DNA of 64,000 bases from Streptomyces griseiscabiei (GCF_020010925.1 NZ_JAGJBZ010000001.1:806001-870000); one strand, 5' to 3'. Counted from the first letter of the stretch, positions 27,278 to 38,365 are shown. The notes: generated by a model from the sequence alone, not told the origin. Numbers and translations: made by a program.

Positions 27278-28309
27278 TCATCTGCGGGGCTGGGCGTCGA
27301 GCACCTGCTGCAACGCCTCGAACTCCTCGACGCACTTGCCGGAGCCGAGCGCCACGCTGTCCAGCGGGTCCTCGGCGATATGGATCGGCATTCCGGTCTC
27401 CCGGCGCAGCCGCTCGTCCAGGCCGCGGAGCAGGGCGCCGCCGCCGGTCAGGACGATGCCGCGGTCCATGATGTCGCCGGACAGCTCCGGAGGGCACTTG
27501 TCGAGGGTCGTCTTGACGGCATCGACGATGGCGTTGACGGGTTCCTCGATCGCCTTCCGCACTTCTCCGGCGGAGATGACGACGGTCTTGGGCAGCCCGG
27601 ACACCAGGTCCCGGCCGCGGATTTCGGTGTGCTCGTCAGCGTCGAGGTCGTACGCCGAACCGATCGTGATCTTGATCTGTTCAGCCGTCCGCTCACCGAG
27701 GAGGAGCGAGTACTCCTTCTTGATGTGCTGGATGATCGCGTTGTCCAACTCGTCGCCCGCGACGCGGATGGACTGGGCGGTGACGATGCCGCCGAGCGAG
27801 ATGACCGCGACCTCCGTGGTGCCGCCGCCGATGTCCACCACCATGTTGCCCGTGGCCTCGTGGACCGGCAGGCCGGAGCCGATGGCCGCGGCCATGGGCT
27901 CCTCGATGATGTGCACCTGACGAGCGCCGGCCTGGGAGGACGCCTCGATGACGGCGCGACGCTCGACACCGGTGATGCCGGACGGCACGCAGACGACGAC
28001 CCGAGGACGGGCGAGATACCGCCGCTTGTGGATCTTCAGGATGAAGTAGCGGAGCATCCGCTCGGTGATCTCGAAGTCGGCGATGACACCGTCCTTCAGC
28101 GGACGTACGGCAACGATGTTGCCGGGGGTCCGCCCGATCATCTTCTTCGCTTCCGCGCCGACCGCGAGAATGCCACCGGTGTTGGTGTTGATCGCGACGA
28201 CGGACGGCTCGTTCAGTACGATCCCGCGACCCCTGACGTACACCAGCGTGTTGGCGGTCCCGAGGTCGACAGCCATGTCACGGCCGATGAACGACATTGA
28301 GTTCCCCAT
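27278..28309 (-). CDS. mreB: Actin-like morphogenesis protein MreB
   Basis: A bacterial actin homologue. In Streptomyces it is not essential for growth but is needed for intact spore walls. The 343-residue product has the phosphate-1 motif [13 protein letters not shown], the phosphate-2 motif [13 protein letters not shown] and the adenosine motif [18 protein letters not shown]. The ATG at 28309 ([14 protein letters not shown]) gives the full Streptomyces length. An alternative in-frame ATG lies four codons later. First gene of the mre operon. Confidence 0.97.
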   Translation of the reverse strand: MGNSMSFIGRDMAVDLGTANTLVYVRGRGIVLNEPSVVAINTNTGGILAVGAEAKKMIGRTPGNIVAVRPLKDGVIADFEITERMLRYFILKIHKRRYLARPRVVVCVPSGITGVERRAVIEASSQAGARQVHIIEEPMAAAIGSGLPVHEATGNMVVDIGGGTTEVAVISLGGIVTAQSIRVAGDELDNAIIQHIKKEYSLLLGERTAEQIKITIGSAYDLDADEHTEIRGRDLVSGLPKTVVISAGEVRKAIEEPVNAIVDAVKTTLDKCPPELSGDIMDRGIVLTGGGALLRGLDERLRRETGMPIHIAEDPLDSVALGSGKCVEEFEALQQVLDAQPRR

Positions 28310-28719
28310 CAGGATTCGTGTGGCCTTCCCAGGAGGGCACTGAGGGCTTTTGAGTGCCTTTCAGGCTTTTTCGGGTCGGCGAAGTGGGTGCTGTGACGTG
28401 AAGGCTTACATCGTAGTCTCGCCCGCACGAACACTGCGCGAGGGTCTTCGCCATTGTGGGCATGCGATGCGCCGCCTCGCCTCTGGAGACGATCCATCGG
28501 GGGTGCGCGTTCCCGCGATCGCCCCGCATATGCCGTTGTACGGCCGGAATTTCGGCGGAGATGGCTGGTCAGCCTGGGGCTAGGCCGTGTGGGTGGTGGC
28601 CGTGTTGCGAGAAGAGTAGAGGCGGCGGGAGCGGGACCGATCACCGGCCCCCGCCGTCACGGACGCGACTGTGCGCGTCCCGGGCTCAGGCGTCTCCTGA
28701 GCCCGGAGAGGCCCTGGGC
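28310..28719. promoter_or_regulatory. Gap between ndk and mreB
   Basis: A 410-base gene-free stretch. The ndk-proximal end contains the terminator at 28680-28706. The mreB-proximal part, with several short T-rich runs (CTTTTGAGTG, GCTTTTTCGG near 28350-28375), must include the mreB promoter. I see no credible coding sequence. Confidence 0.4.
28680..28706 (-). terminator. ndk terminator
   Basis: A perfect 11-base stem (CCGGGCTCAGG at 28680-28690, complement at 28696-28706) with a five-base loop, starting 13 bases after the ndk stop codon. Confidence 0.85.
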
Positions 28720-29133
28720 TCACACGCGCCCGGGGAAGAAGATCTTCAGCTCGCGTTCGGCGGACTCCTCGGAGTCCGACGCGTGGATGAGGTTCTCCCG
28801 GACGATGACGCCGTAGTCACCGCGGATGGAACCGGGCTGGGCGGCGATCGGGTCCGTCGGGCCGGCCAGCGCCCGCACGCCCTCGATGACCCGCTCGCCC
28901 TCGACGACCAGCGCGACGACCGGGCCGGAGGCCATGAACTCGACGAGCGGCTCGTAGAACGGCTTGCCCTTGTGCTCGCCGTAGTGCTGCTCCAGCGTCT
29001 CCTGGTCCAGGGTCCGCAGTTCCAGCGCGGTGATCTGCCAGCCGGCCTTCCGCTCGATTCGGCTGATGATCTCGCCTGTCAGACCACGCCGGACGGCGTC
29101 GGGCTTGAGCAGGACGAGGGTGCGCTGGCTCAC
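28720..29133 (-). CDS. ndk: Nucleoside diphosphate kinase
   Basis: Balances NTP pools by transferring the gamma phosphate through a phosphohistidine. The 137-residue product is of normal length. The active-site histidine is residue 117 in ENLIHASDS, and the start MSQRTLVLLKPDAVRRGL is canonical. It lies downstream of the DUF4233 and folC genes on the same strand and ends at a strong terminator. Confidence 0.98.
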   Translation of the reverse strand: MSQRTLVLLKPDAVRRGLTGEIISRIERKAGWQITALELRTLDQETLEQHYGEHKGKPFYEPLVEFMASGPVVALVVEGERVIEGVRALAGPTDPIAAQPGSIRGDYGVIVRENLIHASDSEESAERELKIFFPGRV

Positions 29134-29209
29134 TGTGGTGACTCCTTCGTTTCACACGGGTGCGGAGCTCAGAGGCTACAGGGCCCGTCCGGCACCGTGT
29201 TACGCAGCG

Positions 29210-29563
29210 TCAGGATGCCCCGGCCTCGCCGGCCGTCTGCGCCGCGAAGCGGGCCTTCGCCTCGTCGACCTTGCGGCCGAAGTGGACCGAGGCCCACCAC
29301 AGGGCGGCGAAGACCGCGCCCATGAAGAACATGGTCGGCACGAAGAAGCCGGAGAGGATCAGCGCGATCTGCAGGGCCCAGCCGAGCTGGACGCCGCCGG
29401 GCCGGGTGACGACGCCGCACAGCAGGACGCACAGGAACATGGCGACGCCGCTGACCGTCCAGACCGTCGACATGGCCAGATCCGGATCCTTCATGGCGAC
29501 CAGCCCGGCGAAGCCGATCACGAAGAACTCGCCGATCAGGGTAGAAGAACAGAGAGTACGCAT
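29210..29563 (-). CDS. DUF4233 family membrane protein
   Basis: A small membrane protein of unknown function that follows folC in many actinobacteria. The ATG at 29563 (MRTLCSSTLIGEFFVIGFAGLVAM) gives 117 residues with about four helices (GLVAMKDPDLAMSTVWTVSGVAMFLCVLLCGVV, LGWALQIALILSGFFVPTMFFMGAVFAALWW) and a short charged C-terminus. The open frame extends 26 codons into folC, but those codons overlap the folC end. The ATG is ten bases after the folC stop, consistent with translational coupling. Confidence 0.9.
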   Translation of the reverse strand: MRTLCSSTLIGEFFVIGFAGLVAMKDPDLAMSTVWTVSGVAMFLCVLLCGVVTRPGGVQLGWALQIALILSGFFVPTMFFMGAVFAALWWASVHFGRKVDEAKARFAAQTAGEAGAS

Positions 29564-29573
29564 GGTGTGGAGA

Positions 29574-31082
29574 TCAGCCCTTCCCCAGCAGCAGCCGGGC
29601 CTCGCCGACGGTGATGACGGAACCGGTGACGAGGACGCCACCGCCCGCGAACTCGCCCTCCTCCTCGGCGAGCGTGATCGCCGCCTCCAGGGCGTCCGGC
29701 AGCCGCGGTTCGACCTGCACCCGCTCCTCGCCGAACACCTCGACCGCGATCCCGGCCAGCTCGTCGGCGTCCATCGCGCGATGGCTGGTGTTCTGGGTGA
29801 TCACGACCTCGGCGAAGATCGGTTCGAAGGCCTCCAGGAGCCCCCGTACGTTCTTGTCGCCGCTGGCCCCGACGACGCCGATCAGCCGGCTGAAGTCGAA
29901 CGCCTCTCCGACGGCCTCGGCCGTGGCCCGTGCGCCCGCCGGGTTGTGGGCGGCGTCGAGGACGACGGTCGGGGACCGCCGTACGACTTCGAGCCGGCCC
30001 GGTGAGGAGACCGCCGCGAACGCCTTGCGGACCGTGTCGATGTCGAGCGGCTCGGGGCGCTGGGAGCCGACGCCGAAGAACGCCTCGACGGCGGCGAGGG
30101 CGACGGCCGCGTTGTGCGCCTGGTACGGGCCGTGCAGCGGGAGGTAGACCTCGGGGTACTCGCCGCCCAGGCCGCGCAGGGTGAGCATCTGCCCGCCGAC
30201 GGCGACCTGCCGGGAGACGACGCCGAACTCCAGGCCCTCCCGGGCCACGGTCGCGTCGACCTCCACGGCCTTCTTCAGCATCACCTGCGCCGCGTCCACC
30301 GGCTGCTGCGCCAGGATCACGGTCGCGTCCTGCTTGACGATCCCCGACTTCTCGACGGCGATCTCGGCGGGCGTCTCGCCGAGCCGGTCGGTGTGGTCGA
30401 GGTCGATGGGGGTGACCACGGCGACGTCGCCGTCGATGACGTTGGTGGCGTCCCAGGTGCCGCCCATGCCGACCTCGACGACCGCCACGTCCACGGGGGC
30501 GTCGGCGAAGGCGGCGTACGCCATGCCGGTCAGCACCTCGAAGAAGGAGAGCCGGTACTCCTGCGCCGCGTCGACCATCTCGATGTACGGCTTGATGTCC
30601 TCGTACGTCTCGATGAACCGCTCGGCGGAGATCGGGGCGCCGTCGAGGCTGATGCGCTCGGTGATCGACTGGACGTGCGGGGAGGTGTAGCGGCCGGTGC
30701 GCAGCTCGAAGGCGCCGAGGAGGGCCTCGATCATGCGGGCGGTGGAGGTCTTGCCGTTGGTGCCGGTGATGTGGATCGAGGGGTACGAGCGCTGGGGCTC
30801 GCCCAGGACGTCCATCAGCGCGGCGATCCTCGTGACCGAGGGTTCCAGCTTGGTCTCGCCCCAGCGGCCGGCCAGTTCCGTCTCGACCGCGCGGAGCGCC
30901 TTGTCGACGGCCGGGTCGGTGGGGCGGGCCGGGACACCGTCCTGCGGGGCGCCGCCCTGGGTACGCAGGGTGCGGCTGCCGGCCTCGATCACCGCGAGGT
31001 CCGGATCCCGGTCGGTCTCCGCGGCGATGATCTCCTCGAAGGGGTCGATCGGGTCGGGCTGCGTGTCACTGCGTTCGCTCAC
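29574..31082 (-). CDS. folC: Bifunctional folylpolyglutamate synthase / dihydrofolate synthase
   Basis: A Mur-ligase-type ATPase that joins glutamate to dihydropteroate and extends folate polyglutamates. The 502-residue product has an acidic ~60-residue N-terminal extension. Then come ERISLDGAPIS, the P-loop HITGTNGKTSTARMIEALL, the ligase segment VVEVGMGGTWDATNVID and the C-terminal domain with VLDAAHNPAGARAT. Start GTG 31082. The order folC, DUF4233, ndk on one strand suggests an operon downstream of valS. Confidence 0.95.
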   Translation of the reverse strand: MSERSDTQPDPIDPFEEIIAAETDRDPDLAVIEAGSRTLRTQGGAPQDGVPARPTDPAVDKALRAVETELAGRWGETKLEPSVTRIAALMDVLGEPQRSYPSIHITGTNGKTSTARMIEALLGAFELRTGRYTSPHVQSITERISLDGAPISAERFIETYEDIKPYIEMVDAAQEYRLSFFEVLTGMAYAAFADAPVDVAVVEVGMGGTWDATNVIDGDVAVVTPIDLDHTDRLGETPAEIAVEKSGIVKQDATVILAQQPVDAAQVMLKKAVEVDATVAREGLEFGVVSRQVAVGGQMLTLRGLGGEYPEVYLPLHGPYQAHNAAVALAAVEAFFGVGSQRPEPLDIDTVRKAFAAVSSPGRLEVVRRSPTVVLDAAHNPAGARATAEAVGEAFDFSRLIGVVGASGDKNVRGLLEAFEPIFAEVVITQNTSHRAMDADELAGIAVEVFGEERVQVEPRLPDALEAAITLAEEEGEFAGGGVLVTGSVITVGEARLLLGKG

Positions 31083-31172
31083 GGGGTCAGTCTACGAGTT
31101 TGGCTCTGCCGGGCTGTGGGCGCCTCATGGGGTGGGGGTGCGGGCCTTCGGGCGGCTGCGGGTGAGTGGGAC

Positions 31173-31199
31173 GTTGCTCGCGCAGTTCCCCGCGCCCCT
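31173..31199 (+). repeat. Dispersed intergenic repeat, copy 1
   Basis: A 27-base sequence ending in CGCAGTTCCCCGCGCCCCT. It is identical over all 27 bases to the copy at 46661-46687 and shares its 21-base core with further copies at 38175-38195 (inverted), 38270-38290 and 43024-43044 (one change). All are intergenic. Confidence 0.8.
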
Positions 31200-31236
31200 T
31201 GGGAAACCGGCGCTCGCCAGGCGCCCCGACGCGGCA

Positions 31237-31270
31237 GAAGGCCCCGGTGCCGTGAAGCATCGGGGCCTTC
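31237..31270 (-). terminator. valS terminator
   Basis: A 13-base stem with one wobble pair (GAAGGCCCCGGTG at 31237-31249, opposite arm 31258-31270) and an eight-base loop, 18 bases after the valS stop. Confidence 0.8.
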
Positions 31271-31288
31271 GTGTGTACATACGGACCG

Positions 31289-33919
31289 CTACGCCTGCGG
31301 CAGGCGGTCCAGCTGGGCGGCGATGCGGGCGATGTCCTCGTCCGCCTTCGCGAGGCGTCCGCGGATCTTGTCGACGACCTGGTCCGGGGCCTTGGCGAGG
31401 AACGCCTCGTTGCCGAGCTTGGCCGTGGCCTGGGACTTCTCCTTCTCGGCGGCCGCGAGGTCCTTCGCGAGGCGCTTGCGCTCGGCGGCGACGTCGATGA
31501 CGCCGGAGAGGTCGAGGGCGACCTCGGCGCCCGCCACCGGCAGGGTCGCGGTGGCCGCGAAGCCCTCGCCCTCGGGCTGGAGGCGCAGGAGCTGACGGAT
31601 CGCGGCCTCGTGCGGGGCGAGGACCGTACCGTCGAGCGTGAGGCGGGCCGGGACGCGCTGGCCGGGCTGGAGGCCCTGGTCGGCGCGGAACCGGCGGACC
31701 TCGGTGACGACCTGCTGGACCAGCTCGATCTCGCGCTCGGCGGCGTCGTCGCGGAAGCCGCTGTCCCCCGGCCAGTCGGCGATGACGAGGGACTCGCCGC
31801 CGGTCAGCGTGGTCCACAGGGTGTCCGTGACGAACGGGACGACCGGGTGGAGCAGGCGCAGGGTGACGTCCAGGACCTCTCCCAGGACGCGCTTGCTGAC
31901 CTCGGCCGGCTCGCCGCCCGCCTGGAACGTCGTCTTGGACAGCTCGACGTACCAGTCGAAGACCTCGTCCCACGCGAAGTGGAACAGGGCGTCGCTGAGC
32001 TTGGCGAACTGGAAGTCCTCGTAGTACGCGTCGACCTGCTCGACGGTCTCGTTGAGGCGGGCGAGGATCCAGCGGTCGGTCGCCGAGAGCTTCGACGCCT
32101 CCGGCAGCGGGCCCTCGACCGTCGCGCCGTTCATCAGGGCGAAGCGGGTGGCGTTCCAGATCTTGTTGGCGAAGTTGCGGGAGGCCTGGACCCAGTCCTC
32201 GCCGATCGGGACGTCGGTGCCCGGGTTGGCGCCGCGCGCGAGGGTGAAGCGGAGCGCGTCGGAGCCGTACTTGTCCATCCAGTCGAGCGGGTCCACGACG
32301 TTGCCGAAGGACTTCGACATCTTCTTGCCGCGCTCGTCGCGGACCAGGCCGGTCAGCGCGATGGTCTTGAAGGGGACCTCGCCGTCCATGGCGTAGAGGC
32401 CGAACATCATCATCCGGGCGACCCAGAAGAAGATGATGTCGTGGCCGGTGAGCAGGACGTCGGTGGAGTAGAACTTCCGCAGGTCCGCGGTCTGTTCGGG
32501 CCAGCCGAGCGTGGAGAACGGCCACAGGCCGGAGGAGAACCAGGTGTCCAGGACGTCGGTGTCCTGGGTCCAGCCCTCGGCCTCCGTGCCGGGCGGCTGC
32601 TCGTCGGGGCCGACGCAGACCGTCTCGCCGTTCGGGCCGTACCAGACGGGGATGCGGTGGCCCCACCAGAGCTGGCGCGAGATGCACCAGTCGTACATGT
32701 TGTCGACCCAGTCGAAGTAGCGCTTCGACATGTCCTCGGGGTGGATCTTGACCCGGCCGTCGCGGACGGCGTCACCGGCCGCCTTGGCCAGGGGGCCGAC
32801 CTTGACCCACCACTGCATGGACAGGCGCGGCTCGACCGTGGTCTTGCAGCGCGAGCAGTGGCCGACGGAGTGGGTGTACGGCCGCTTCTCGGCGACGATC
32901 CGGCCCTGCGAACGCAGCGCGCCGACGACGGCGGAGCGGGCCTCGAAGCGGTCCTGGCCGAGGAAGGGGCCGTGGACGGTGATGACACCGTGCTCGTCCA
33001 TGATCGTCATGGAGGGCAGGTCGTGGCGCTGGCCGATCGCGAAGTCGTTCGGGTCGTGGGCCGGCGTGACCTTGACCGCGCCGGTGCCGAACTCGGGGTC
33101 GACATGGGTGTCCGCGACGACCGGGATGGAGCGGTCGGTGAGCGGGAGCTTGATCAGCTTGCCGATGAGGTGCTGGTACCGCTCGTCGTCCGGGTGGACG
33201 GCGACGGCGGTGTCACCGAGCATCGTCTCGGCGCGGGTCGTGGCGACGACCAGGCTGTCGTCCCCCTCGCCGTACCGGATGGAGACCAGCTCGCCGGCGT
33301 CCTCCTGGTGCTCGACCTCGATGTCGGAGATCGCGGTGAGACAGCGGGGACACCAGTTGATGATGCGCTCGGCCCGGTAGATCAACTCGTCGTCGTAGAG
33401 CCGCTTGAAGATGGTCTGGACGGCCTTGGACAGGCCTTCGTCCATGGTGAACCGCTCGCGGTCCCAGTCGACTCCGTCGCCGAGGCGGCGCATCTGGCCG
33501 AGGATCTTGCCGCCGTACTCCTCCTTCCACTGCCAGACGCGCTCGACGAACTCCTCGCGCCCCAAGTCGTGGCGGGACTTGCCCTCTTCGGCGAGCTGCT
33601 GCTCGACCTTGTTCTGCGTGGCGATGCCGGCGTGGTCCATGCCGGGGAGCCACAGGGCCTCGTAACCCTGCATGCGCTTACGGCGCGTGAGGGCGTCCAT
33701 GAGGGTGTGCTGGAAGGCGTGGCCGAGGTGCAGGCTGCCGGTGACGTTCGGCGGGGGGATGACGATGGTGTACGCGGGCTTGTCGCTCTTGGCGTCGGCC
33801 GCGAAGTAACCACGCTCTACCCAGCGCTCGTACAGCGCCCCCTCTACATCGGCCGGCGCGTACTGGGTCGGCAGATCGGTGGCGGGCGCTGGAGGCTGCT
33901 GCTGAGCGTTCTCGGTCAC
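31289..33919 (-). CDS. valS: Valyl-tRNA synthetase
   Basis: A class I aminoacyl-tRNA synthetase that charges tRNA-Val, with an editing domain for threonine. The 876-residue product has the HIGH-type motif ([13 protein letters not shown], about residue 60-70), the KMSKS motif ([14 protein letters not shown]), the CP1 editing insert with [12 protein letters not shown], and a C-terminal coiled-coil tRNA-binding arm ([34 protein letters not shown]). Start GTG 33919. I see no T-box structure in the short upstream gap. Confidence 0.97.
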   Translation of the reverse strand: MTENAQQQPPAPATDLPTQYAPADVEGALYERWVERGYFAADAKSDKPAYTIVIPPPNVTGSLHLGHAFQHTLMDALTRRKRMQGYEALWLPGMDHAGIATQNKVEQQLAEEGKSRHDLGREEFVERVWQWKEEYGGKILGQMRRLGDGVDWDRERFTMDEGLSKAVQTIFKRLYDDELIYRAERIINWCPRCLTAISDIEVEHQEDAGELVSIRYGEGDDSLVVATTRAETMLGDTAVAVHPDDERYQHLIGKLIKLPLTDRSIPVVADTHVDPEFGTGAVKVTPAHDPNDFAIGQRHDLPSMTIMDEHGVITVHGPFLGQDRFEARSAVVGALRSQGRIVAEKRPYTHSVGHCSRCKTTVEPRLSMQWWVKVGPLAKAAGDAVRDGRVKIHPEDMSKRYFDWVDNMYDWCISRQLWWGHRIPVWYGPNGETVCVGPDEQPPGTEAEGWTQDTDVLDTWFSSGLWPFSTLGWPEQTADLRKFYSTDVLLTGHDIIFFWVARMMMFGLYAMDGEVPFKTIALTGLVRDERGKKMSKSFGNVVDPLDWMDKYGSDALRFTLARGANPGTDVPIGEDWVQASRNFANKIWNATRFALMNGATVEGPLPEASKLSATDRWILARLNETVEQVDAYYEDFQFAKLSDALFHFAWDEVFDWYVELSKTTFQAGGEPAEVSKRVLGEVLDVTLRLLHPVVPFVTDTLWTTLTGGESLVIADWPGDSGFRDDAAEREIELVQQVVTEVRRFRADQGLQPGQRVPARLTLDGTVLAPHEAAIRQLLRLQPEGEGFAATATLPVAGAEVALDLSGVIDVAAERKRLAKDLAAAEKEKSQATAKLGNEAFLAKAPDQVVDKIRGRLAKADEDIARIAAQLDRLPQA

Positions 33920-34056
33920 CCGCCCAGTTTAGGGGTGTCACGGGGTGGTCCCGAAACCCGATTCTTCCGTAACGGTGTGACCCCCGGTGCGTGGGACCCA
34001 TCGTGTTTGCGCCAGGATGTCAGGAACACATAAGCATCTGGAGGGGAACCCAGAAC

Positions 34057-35028
34057 ATGAGTCACAACCAGCCGGGCCCGTACGGCGGGCAGCCCCAGCA
34101 GCCCGGACCGTACGGACAGCCGGGCCCCTACGGCCAGCAGCCGCCGCAGGCCGCCCCCCAGCCCGGCTACGGCTACCCGCAGCAGGCACCTCCGCAGCAG
34201 CAGCCCGGCTACGGTTACCCCCAGCAGGCCCCCCAGGGCGTCCCGCCCCAGACCCCGCCCTACGGTCAGCAGCAGGCGTACGGCCAGCAGGCCCCGTACG
34301 GTCAGCAGCCCTACCCGACGGTGCCGCAGCCGCCGGTCGCCTCCGGCGGTGGCGGCAAGAAGGTCGGCATCATCCTCGGCGCGGTCGCCGTGGTGGCGGC
34401 GGTCGCGGTGGGCGCGTACCTCGTGTTCGGCGGGGGCGCCGGCGCGGACATCGCGGACGACGGGCCGCACAAGCTGACGACGCCGGCGACGGTGCTCAGC
34501 GAGTACAAGAAGGCCGAAGGCGGCGGCGACAGCGGCGCCATGTCCGAGGACGATCTGAAGGACGCCGAGAACTGGGGTGTCAAGAACCCCAAGGACGTCA
34601 ACGCCAACTACCAGTCGGGCGACGAGAGCAACCCGCTCGCCGGGAAGATGCTCTCGTTCGGTGGCGTCTACGGCGAGATCGAGGACCCCGAGGCGGCGGT
34701 CGACGGTTTCTTCGCCTTCATGAAGAAGGACGCCCAGAAGGAGGACGGCGACGTCACCTTCGTCGGCGACCCGAAGGAGTACACCCCCGACGCCCTCGAC
34801 GGCGCCGTCCTGAAGTGCCAGGAGGTCCAGATGGACAACTCCGACAGCACTTCGGCGACCGAGCCGAAGAAGGTGAACATGACCTACTGCGTGTGGGGCG
34901 ACTACAGCACCCTCGGCTTCGCCCTGCCGATGGAGTTCGCCGACGTCGCCGCGGGCAAGAGCACCGAACCCGAGGACGCGGCCGACATCACGGCCAAGCT
35001 CCGCAACGAGGTTCGCGTCAAGATCTGA
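34057..35028 (+). CDS. Membrane protein with Pro/Gly/Tyr/Gln-rich N-terminal arm
   Basis: A 323-residue protein of unknown function. The first ~105 residues are repeats of the PGPYGQQ and GYGYPQQAP type, a disordered arm common in actinobacterial membrane proteins. A Gly/Lys hinge and a single helix (VGIILGAVAVVAAVAVGAYLVF) follow. An acidic extracytoplasmic domain of ~190 residues ends the protein (LKDAENWGVKNPKDVNANYQ, VLKCQEVQMDN and MTYCVWGDYS, the two cysteines possibly bonded). ATG 34057 is chosen for its GAGGGG site ten bases upstream. It is convergent with clpX. Confidence 0.85.
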   Translation: MSHNQPGPYGGQPQQPGPYGQPGPYGQQPPQAAPQPGYGYPQQAPPQQQPGYGYPQQAPQGVPPQTPPYGQQQAYGQQAPYGQQPYPTVPQPPVASGGGGKKVGIILGAVAVVAAVAVGAYLVFGGGAGADIADDGPHKLTTPATVLSEYKKAEGGGDSGAMSEDDLKDAENWGVKNPKDVNANYQSGDESNPLAGKMLSFGGVYGEIEDPEAAVDGFFAFMKKDAQKEDGDVTFVGDPKEYTPDALDGAVLKCQEVQMDNSDSTSATEPKKVNMTYCVWGDYSTLGFALPMEFADVAAGKSTEPEDAADITAKLRNEVRVKI

Positions 35029-35036
35029 TCAACCTC

Positions 35037-35071
35037 GAAGGGGCCCCGGTCTGTTGACCGGGGCCCCTTTC
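35037..35071. terminator. Bidirectional terminator between the Pro/Gln-rich membrane protein gene and clpX
   Basis: A 15-base stem (GAAGGGGCCCCGGTC at 35037-35051, opposite arm 35056-35071 with one slip) and a four-base loop, placed between convergent stops at 35028 and 35093. Confidence 0.85.
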
Positions 35072-35092
35072 GATGTCGGCATCGCCTTCGGG

Positions 35093-36379
<1,287 letters not shown>

Positions 36380-36487
36380 GGTGTGCTTCCCCTTCGCCTG
36401 GGAGTCGACTGGACGATTGGAATCCAGCGGCTCCTGGTGCTGCCTTATGTCGACGGTACCTTGCCTGGCCCCCCGTTCGGGCCCCCC

Positions 36488-36543
36488 TTGGCACGGTTCG
36501 CTTTGACGTGCACCTTGTCGTGCACTGGGTCAAACGGTGCCAA
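36488..36543 (-). promoter_or_regulatory. Nested dyad between clpP2 and clpX
   Basis: Three pairs of arms are nested on one centre: TTGGCAC/GTGCCAA (36488-36494 with 36537-36543), TTTGAC/GTCAAA (36502-36507 with 36529-36534) and GTGCAC/GTGCAC (36508-36513 with 36520-36525). A GTTCGC half-site of the ClgR type lies at 36496-36501 but lacks its GCG partner. It could be the clpP2 terminator or a clpX operator. Confidence 0.5.
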
Positions 36544-36582
36544 CCATGTCAAGGGGCGGCAGACATTACAGCCTTTCCGCGG

Positions 36583-37263
36583 TCAGCGGACGTTGTTGTT
36601 GTTCATCTTCCGCGTGGAGATGATCTGGTCGATCAGGCCGTACGACAGCGCGTCCTCGGCCGTGAGGATCTTGTCGCGCTCGATGTCCTCGCGGATCTTC
36701 TCGATCGGCGTGGTGGAGTGCTTGGCCAGCATGTCCTCCAGCTGACCACGCATCCGGAGGATCTCGTTGGCGGCGATCTCCAGGTCGGAGACCTGACCGC
36801 GGCCCGTCTCGCTGTACGGCTGGTGGATCAGGACGCGGGCGTTCGGCAGCGCCATGCGCTTGCCCGGCGTACCGGCGGCCAGCAGGATCGCGGCGGCGGA
36901 GGCCGCCTGGCCCATGCAGACCGTCTGGATGTCGGGCTTCACGAACTGCATCGTGTCGTAGATCGCGGTGAGCGCCGTGAAAGAGCCGCCGGGGCTGTTG
37001 ATGTAGACCGAGATGTCCCGGTCGGGGTCCATCGACTCCAGGCACAGCAGCTGCGCCATGACGTCGTTGGCGGAGGCGTCGTCGATCTGCACCCCGAGGA
37101 AGATCACCCGCTCCTCGAAGAGCTTCGCGTACGGGTCGTACTCACGGATGCCCTGCGAGGTGCGCTCGACGAAGCGCGGGATGACATAACGGGACTCGGC
37201 CGTCGGGCCCGAGTACTGGGAGCGTGCGCCGTCGTAGAGGCCGCTGCCGGGGAAGTCGTTCAC
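36583..37263 (-). CDS. clpP2: ClpP2, proteolytic subunit
   Basis: A serine protease subunit that forms mixed ClpP1P2 rings. The 226-residue product has the triad Ser122 (GQAASAA), His147 (VLIHQPY) and Asp197 (IERDKIL), plus an N-terminal extension of about 25 residues that is probably processed. It follows clpP1 by 79 bases and is expected to be in the same transcript. Confidence 0.96.
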   Translation of the reverse strand: MNDFPGSGLYDGARSQYSGPTAESRYVIPRFVERTSQGIREYDPYAKLFEERVIFLGVQIDDASANDVMAQLLCLESMDPDRDISVYINSPGGSFTALTAIYDTMQFVKPDIQTVCMGQAASAAAILLAAGTPGKRMALPNARVLIHQPYSETGRGQVSDLEIAANEILRMRGQLEDMLAKHSTTPIEKIREDIERDKILTAEDALSYGLIDQIISTRKMNNNNVR

Positions 37264-37342
37264 TGTGGTCTCCTGGAAGCCTGAGAGGGGCTGAGGCGGT
37301 CGGCTGGGGGCTTTGCGGGGGTGAGGGTGGCGGCGGGTGCCG

Positions 37343-37969
37343 TCACTCCTGCCCGGCCCCGGTGCCGCCGCCGCCCGGCATACCGGCGGCCGTGGGGATC
37401 ACGTCGTCGATGAGGCCGTACTCCTTGGCCTCGAAGGCGTCGAACCAGCGGTCACGGTCCGAGTCGCGCGTCACCTGCTCGACGGTCTGGCCCGTGTGCT
37501 GGGAGGTCAGCTCCGCCATACGCTTCTTGGTGTGCAGCAGCCGCTCGGCGTGGATCTTGATGTCCGAGGCCGAACCGGCCAGGCCGGCCGAGGGCTGGTG
37601 GATCAGGATCTCGGCGTTCGGCAGCGCGAAGCGCTTGCCGGGGGTGCCCGCGCTGAGCAGGAACTGGCCCATCGAGGCCGCGAGGCCCATGGCGATCGTC
37701 ACGACGTCGTTCTTGATGAACTGCATCGTGTCGTAGATCGCCATACCGGCCGTGATGGAGCCGCCGGGGCTGTTGATGTAGAGGTAAATGTCCTTGTCAG
37801 GGTCTGCGGCAAGGAGCAGCAGCTGTGCGGTGATCTTGTTCGCGATGTCGTCGTCGACCGGCTGGCCGAGGAAGATGATCCGCTCGTTGAGCAGCCGGTT
37901 GTAGACCTGGTCGCCGAGGCCACCGCCGATGGAAGGCTCGCCGGCGGCGGAGGGCATCAGATTCGTCAC
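37343..37969 (-). CDS. clpP1: ClpP1, proteolytic subunit
   Basis: The first gene of the clpP1-clpP2 operon. The 208-residue product has Ser99 (GLAASMGQ), His124 (ILIHQPS) and Asp173 (SDRDRWF). In Streptomyces clpP1 and clpP2 are activated by ClgR, and a sequence matching the ClgR operator as I recall it is present upstream at 38113-38126. Start ATG 37969. Confidence 0.96.
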   Translation of the reverse strand: MTNLMPSAAGEPSIGGGLGDQVYNRLLNERIIFLGQPVDDDIANKITAQLLLLAADPDKDIYLYINSPGGSITAGMAIYDTMQFIKNDVVTIAMGLAASMGQFLLSAGTPGKRFALPNAEILIHQPSAGLAGSASDIKIHAERLLHTKKRMAELTSQHTGQTVEQVTRDSDRDRWFDAFEAKEYGLIDDVIPTAAGMPGGGGTGAGQE

Positions 37970-38112
37970 GTATCCACCTGCTCGTCTTACGACGGCGCCG
38001 GGCCGTCTTCACGTTTCCCTTCCGGGGACCGAGCCGTTTTCCCGACGGCTCCGCCCTCGTATTCATGGACCCTAACGCGGTGGCTCCGCCGGTGAATCCC
38101 GCAGAGGGAACT

Positions 38113-38126
38113 GTTCGCTGTCAGCG
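38113..38126 (-). promoter_or_regulatory. Candidate ClgR operator for clpP1-clpP2
   Basis: The sequence GTTCGC-TGTCA-GCG fits exactly the GTTCGC-N5-GCG element that I recall for ClgR in Streptomyces clpP1 and clpC promoters. It is about 145 bases upstream of the clpP1 start codon. Confidence 0.65.
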
Positions 38127-38174
38127 CATGCGCTCCGCTGGTCGAGCGGGTGCGTTGTGGCCCCCGGCCCGGAA

Positions 38175-38290
38175 AGGGGCGCGGGGAACTGCGCGGCCGG
38201 CCGAGAACAAGCCGCACTCGCCGACGCGCCTGGCGTGCCAGACGCGGCTGCGGCTCGTACGTGGCCGGTCGCGCAGTTCCCCGCGCCCCT
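38175..38290. repeat. Inverted pair of the dispersed repeat (copies 2 and 3)
   Basis: Arms at 38175-38202 and 38263-38290 match in 27 of 28 positions as an inverted repeat and each contains the 21-base core seen at 31173, 43024 and 46661. The 60-base loop contains further dyads (CGCGCCTGGC/GCCAGACGCG and GCCGCA/TGCGGC). The whole could fold into one long branched hairpin. Confidence 0.75.
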
Positions 38291-38299
38291 GGGTAGGCC

Positions 38300-38337
38300 G
38301 ACGGGCCCCTGGGTCACAAGTGATCCAGGGGCCCGTC
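38300..38337 (-). terminator. tig terminator
   Basis: A 17-base stem with one wobble pair (arm 38300-38316, opposite arm 38321-38337) and the loop CAAG, beginning 29 bases after the tig stop. Confidence 0.85.
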
Positions 38338-38365
38338 GTAAGCCATCCAGCTGCTACCGGAGCGA

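Larger units (their letters stand above)
37970..38365. promoter_or_regulatory. clpP1 upstream region
   Basis: A 396-base gap between tig and clpP1. From the clpP1 side it holds the ClgR-type site (38113-38126), two inverted copies of the dispersed repeat (38175-38202 and 38263-38290) and the tig terminator (38300-38337). No coding sequence is seen. Confidence 0.6.

Noticed and set aside
31271..34033. A plus-strand frame of 920 codons opposite valS
   Set aside because: It is a shadow of the ValS gene, which has intact HIGH and KMSKS motifs on the minus strand.
33920..34056. A T-box riboswitch before valS
   Set aside because: The gap is too short and lacks the specifier stem and the T-box sequence.
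36496..36501. A full ClgR operator in front of clpX
   Set aside because: Only the GTTCGC half is present. Five bases later the sequence is CGT, not GCG.
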